Source: Microthrixaceae bacterium
GTDB lineage: Bacteria; Actinomycetota; Acidimicrobiia; Acidimicrobiales; DATDAH01
Assembly (NCBI GenBank): GCA_020637195.1
Contig: JACJWK010000002.1
Span: forward strand, 1 to 64,000
Direction: 5' to 3'
DNA: 64,000 nucleotides
Positions 60,672-64,000 of the stretch are shown here, in pieces. The position numbers and the translations under genes were made by a program. How positions within the stretch are numbered: the first letter of the stretch is position 1; each line of letters begins with the position of its first letter. The notes under the pieces were generated by a model. It did no database searches and was not told the DNA's origin. It saw only the letters and a list, made by a program, of their open reading frames with translations.

Positions 60672-63600
60672 GACGCCGCCCACCGCCGGTGGGCGTCCAG
60701 CGCCGGCGTCCACACCTCGCGGGCGAGCACGGCGAACCGGGGATCGGTGATCACGTCGTCGAAGGGCCGCACGCCGCCGTACAGGAGCACGTGCTCGGCG
60801 TCGTGGCCCTCGCCGGGGCGGTGGAAGTCGCCGTCCCACTCCCTGGCCGCGGCCGCGCCCGGGTCCTCGTCGCCCTCTCGCTGGCGGGTGAGCCAGGCGT
60901 GGGACGTCTTCGAGGCGAGCGGGACCGGGCCACAGAGGACCTCGTCGCGCAGGGCCACGAGCGCGGCCAGGTGGCCGACGGCCTGCTCGGCGGTGATGGG
61001 TGGGAGCCCGAACCGGCGCGACCTCCCGCCCCAGCGGGCCACCAGCACCGAGGTCAGGCCGCCGTCGGTGGCGGCGCTCGCGGCCAGGTGGCGCACCCAC
61101 GTCGCCAGCTGCCGCTTCGCCGACATCGAGGAGAACGTGACCGGGCGGATGGTGGCGGCTCCGGCGAACACGTCGGCGACGGTGCCCACCAGGTGTCGGC
61201 CGTCGGGGAGCGCCACGTCGACCTCGATCGAACCCGGTCGCCCGTCGGCGACCTCGCGGGCGCTGTCGGCGAGGCGCTCGGCCTTCTGCCGGGCATCGGC
61301 CAGGACCCGCTCGCCGAGCAACCCGGGCGGCAGCTGGCCGCGGGCACGCTCGGCCGCGACCACGACGTCCGGGTCGGCGCCGGCGAGCAGGGCGTCGAGG
61401 AGGCGCCGGCCCACCTGCCACCGGCTCAGGCCGTCGAGCTCGAGCGCGAGGGCGTCGGCGTGGCGGTCGTCGTCGTCGAAGAGGCCGAGCCCGAGCCGCT
61501 GGCGCAGGAAGGCCCGGGCCGGGTGGTCGACGGCGGCCACGAGCGCCGCGAGCTCGATGACGCCCTCGTCCACCACGGGCGGCAGTGGGACGTGGGGGTC
61601 GAGGAAGGGTGCCGGCGGCGCGGGCGGTCGGGCGGCGGCCTCGGCGCCGGCGAGGAGGCGGTCGTCGAAGCTCCACGGGCCGTCGGTGCCGAGCGCGCCC
61701 GGCTCGAAGCTGCGTCGGTCCGCGGGCTGCAGCGGATGGTGGCGGACGACCTGGTGGCGGGCCAGGCGGCCGTCGGCGGTGACGGCGGTGTCGTCGAGCA
61801 CGTCGAGCAGCTCGTTGACCGGCACCGCCGGCGGCAGGGGCTCGTTGGTGCGCGGGTCGTGCCCGTCGTAGGTGACGACGAGGTGGTCGCCGGCGGCGAG
61901 GACGGCGTCGAGCAGCAGCTGGCGGTCCTCGGCGCGGCGGTCGTGGTCGCCGGGGTGGCGGGCGGCCACGAGCAGGTCGTCGCCGTCGGGTGCGCCGCCG
62001 CGGGGGAAGGCACCGTCGTCGAGGCCGACGAGGCACACGACCCGGTGGGGCACCGAGCGCATCGGCACGAGGGTGCACATGGTCATCTCGCCCGTGCGGA
62101 AGGCGGCGCGGCTGGGGCGACCCTTCAGGCGGTCGGCCAGCAGGTCCCGGAGCTCGGCCAGGCGCAGCGGCGTGGCGCGGGAGCCGTCACCGTCGTCGCC
62201 GCCGGCCTCCTGGACGACCTCGGCGAGGAGCTGGTCGAGCTGGCTGCGCTGCCACGCGTCCTCCCAGCGGGTGTCCAGGAGCTGGTCGGCGGCGGCGTCC
62301 AGCGCGTGGACCCAGGCGGCGACGGGCCGGGGGTCGCGAAGCGAGCGCACCGCGCCGCCGAGGCGGCCGACGAGCTCGGCGAAGCGGCCGGCCAGGTCGA
62401 TGTCGCCCGAGTCGACGTCGTCGAGGGGGAGCACGCCGCCCACGAGGCGCAGCTCGTCCTCGGACATGGCCACGCCCAGGAGCACCCGCCGCAGCCCGGC
62501 GGCCCAGGTGCCGGTGTCGACCGCCGCGAGGTCGTAGGGGGCGCGGTGGTCGCCGTCGAGGCCCCAGCGGGTGCCGGTCTGGTCGACCCAGCGGGCCAGG
62601 CGCTCGAGGTCGTCCTCGTCGAAGCCGAAGCGCTGGCGCACCGGGGGCAGGGCGGCGAACGCGAGCACCTGGGTGGCGGTGAGGCGGGCGTCGACCAGCG
62701 CGAGCAGCTCGGCCACGGCGCCGAGGACCGGGTTGGTCTGGCGGAGCGAGCGGTCGGCCAGCCGGTGGGGGATGGCGCGGGGGTGGTCGGGCTCGTCGTC
62801 GAAGGCCGCCCGGAGGAGCGGTGCCAGGTCGTCGATGTCCGGGCACATGACCACCACGTCGCGCGGCTCGAGGGTGGGGTCGTCGGCGAGGAGGTGGGTG
62901 ATCGCGTCGCGGAGCACCTCGGCCTGGCGGGCCCGTCCGTGGCAGGCGTGCACCTGGACCGACCGGTCACCGGGGTCGAGCCGTGCCCGGTCGTCCGGGT
63001 CGGTGGGGGGCGGCTCGTCGGCCCGGATGGCGGCCTGGAGGCGGCGCAGCAGGGTGGGCCTCGCCGGGTCGTCGTCGGGGAGCGGGTGGTGGCGGTCCTC
63101 GGTGGTGGCGTGCGGCGCCACGGCCAGCCGGCGCCGCAGGACGACGCCCATCTCGTGGCTGTCGCGCCCCCAGGCCCGCAGCAGGGGGTGGCGCAGCGCG
63201 ACCTGGTCGCCGGTGCCCCAGCTCGCCGGCGACGGGTGCAGGGCCAGCACGTGGACGTCGCGGTGCGCCGCGAGCGCCTCGAGCACGTCGAGGTAGCTGG
63301 CGGGCAGTCGGGTGAGCCCGAACAGGAACAGGCGCTCGGGGAGGTCGCCGGCGAGGTCGCGGTCGGCGGCCAGCGCCGCGCAGCCGGCGGCGGTGCGCTC
63401 GGCCGGGCTGGGCTGGTCGACCGCGGCCCGGAGGCGCCGCCACAGCTCGGCCTGCCAGGCCACGTGGGGGTCGAGCGCCTGTCCGTCGCCGTCTTCGTCC
63501 CTGCCCTGGTGCCAGGCCCGGACCATGGCCGGTCGGTGCACGGCGTAGCGGTCGTAGAGGTCGGCGAGGTGGCGGACCGCGGCGAAGCGGCGGTCCCGGC

Positions 63601-64000
63601 GGGCCAGGTCGTCCTCGGCGCCGGCGCCGGCGCCGAGGTGGCCGGCGAGGACGAAGAGCCAGTCCTCGTCGAGGCAGGCGTCGACCACGTCGAGCAGCGG
63701 CCAGGCCAGGCGCTCGGGGCGCCACGGGTCGGTGTCGGGGTCGACGCCGGTGACCGTGGCGAGGGCGGACTGCACGAGGCGGCCGGGGAAGGGGAACTCC
63801 AGGTTCGCGCACACGCCGTCGGCCCGGCCGGGGCTGGTGCCCAGGTGGGCGGACAGGCGGTGGGCCAGCCACCGCTCGACGCCCCGGGAGTGGACGGCGA
63901 CGACCTCGCGGGTGAACGGGTCGGCCGGCGGGACGGCCAGCTCGGCGGCCAGGACCTCGGCGAGCACATCGGCGCGCTCCGCTCGGTGGAGGACGAGGGT
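60668..64000 (-). CDS. recC: recC, exonuclease V gamma subunit, 5' end beyond the window
   Basis: The reading frame is open to the window edge. The last codons seen upstream (TLVLHRAERADVLAEVLAAELA) fit the conserved RecC start, so only a few residues are missing. It has the inactivated-helicase fold of RecC: DPFTREVVAVHSRGVERWLAHRLSAHLG, the domain with FLFGLTRLPASYLDVLEALA, VVMCPDIDDLAPLLRAAF and VCLVGLDDGAFPRGGAPDGDDLL with no Walker motif. Its stop overlaps recB (GTGA). In RecBCD it scans for Chi-like sites. This gene shows no frameshift. Confidence 0.93.
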   Translation of the reverse strand, partial: TLVLHRAERADVLAEVLAAELAVPPADPFTREVVAVHSRGVERWLAHRLSAHLGTSPGRADGVCANLEFPFPGRLVQSALATVTGVDPDTDPWRPERLAWPLLDVVDACLDEDWLFVLAGHLGAGAGAEDDLARRDRRFAAVRHLADLYDRYAVHRPAMVRAWHQGRDEDGDGQALDPHVAWQAELWRRLRAAVDQPSPAERTAAGCAALAADRDLAGDLPERLFLFGLTRLPASYLDVLEALAAHRDVHVLALHPSPASWGTGDQVALRHPLLRAWGRDSHEMGVVLRRRLAVAPHATTEDRHHPLPDDDPARPTLLRRLQAAIRADEPPPTDPDDRARLDPGDRSVQVHACHGRARQAEVLRDAITHLLADDPTLEPRDVVVMCPDIDDLAPLLRAAFDDEPDHPRAIPHRLADRSLRQTNPVLGAVAELLALVDARLTATQVLAFAALPPVRQRFGFDEDDLERLARWVDQTGTRWGLDGDHRAPYDLAAVDTGTWAAGLRRVLLGVAMSEDELRLVGGVLPLDDVDSGDIDLAGRFAELVGRLGGAVRSLRDPRPVAAWVHALDAAADQLLDTRWEDAWQRSQLDQLLAEVVQEAGGDDGDGSRATPLRLAELRDLLADRLKGRPSRAAFRTGEMTMCTLVPMRSVPHRVVCLVGLDDGAFPRGGAPDGDDLLVAARHPGDHDRRAEDRQLLLDAVLAAGDHLVVTYDGHDPRTNEPLPPAVPVNELLDVLDDTAVTADGRLARHQVVRHHPLQPADRRSFEPGALGTDGPWSFDDRLLAGAEAAARPPAPPAPFLDPHVPLPPVVDEGVIELAALVAAVDHPARAFLRQRLGLGLFDDDDRHADALALELDGLSRWQVGRRLLDALLAGADPDVVVAAERARGQLPPGLLGERVLADARQKAERLADSAREVADGRPGSIEVDVALPDGRHLVGTVADVFAGAATIRPVTFSSMSAKRQLATWVRHLAASAATDGGLTSVLVARWGGRSRRFGLPPITAEQAVGHLAALVALRDEVLCGPVPLASKTSHAWLTRQREGDEDPGAAAAREWDGDFHRPGEGHDAEHVLLYGGVRPFDDVITDPRFAVLAREVWTPALDAHRRWAAS

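Noticed and set aside
58572..61871. A 1099-codon plus-strand open frame opposite recB and recC
   Set aside because: It is the complement of conserved RecB and RecC coding sequence and has no recognisable domain.

Overview
The window is very GC-rich, uses many GTG starts, and carries F420- and deazaflavin-type oxidoreductases, TetR regulators, SDR and VOC enzymes and a RecC-RecB-RecD operon. This points to an actinomycete, probably a soil or marine catabolic lineage of the Acidimicrobiia type; that placement is inferred from gene content only. No rRNA, tRNA, CRISPR array, integrase or transposase was seen. Most of the window is chromosomal accessory metabolism.

Left part (0.1-12.6 kb): a putative catabolic locus. 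It holds an MDR reductase, an amidohydrolase-P450 pair, two secreted lipoproteins, a carotenoid-cleavage-type oxygenase and a Rieske oxygenase on one strand. A second carotenoid-oxygenase-like protein, an SDR, a ThuA-like protein and an ACMSD-type amidohydrolase form a tightly overlapping operon on the other. Two near-identical 15-bp palindrome-like sites, upstream of the amidohydrolase-P450 pair and between the divergent Rieske and oxygenase genes, suggest one regulator controls both. From 12.7 to 21 kb come a lipoprotein, a secreted metalloprotease with four C-terminal repeats, a CrtO-like membrane protein, TrmO, a PLP enzyme, GluQ-RS and a membrane-anchored glutamate-synthase-like flavoprotein.

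21-33.8 kb: an aromatic or ring-cleavage locus on the minus strand (HPPD-like dioxygenase, NDH-2, MBL hydrolase, FAD monooxygenase, SDR, VOC), bounded by a divergent TetR gene with a 32-bp perfect palindrome. It is followed by CsbD, an SDR, a YtcJ-like amidohydrolase, and a thiolase-like protein coupled to a MaoC-DUF35-MaoC triple fusion, the latter reminiscent of side-chain retro-aldol degradation of steroids. 33.9-46 kb: stand-alone LigD polymerase, alkyl sulfatase, MDR reductase, a TetR gene divergent from an ABC exporter, SnoaL, acyl-CoA synthetase plus FmdB zinc ribbon, SDR plus ketopantoate-reductase-like protein, an ECF sigma factor and an overlapping STAS-like gene.

46-64 kb: a NIPSNAP-like gene and a phytanoyl-CoA dioxygenase gene, both frameshifted, a toxin-antitoxin remnant, a VOC protein, a TetR-TauD pair with a 24-bp operator inside its promoter, PPOX, MFS, deazaflavin nitroreductase and a DEAD-type helicase, then recD, recB and recC. 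The recD gene and the 3' part of recB contain many indels, but their catalytic motifs survive. A 26-bp identical palindromic core occurs twice, near the phyH 3' end and inside recD, and can be read in the same frame both times. A recurring TANNNT-(6 to 8 nt)-start-codon arrangement suggests that leaderless transcription is common here.
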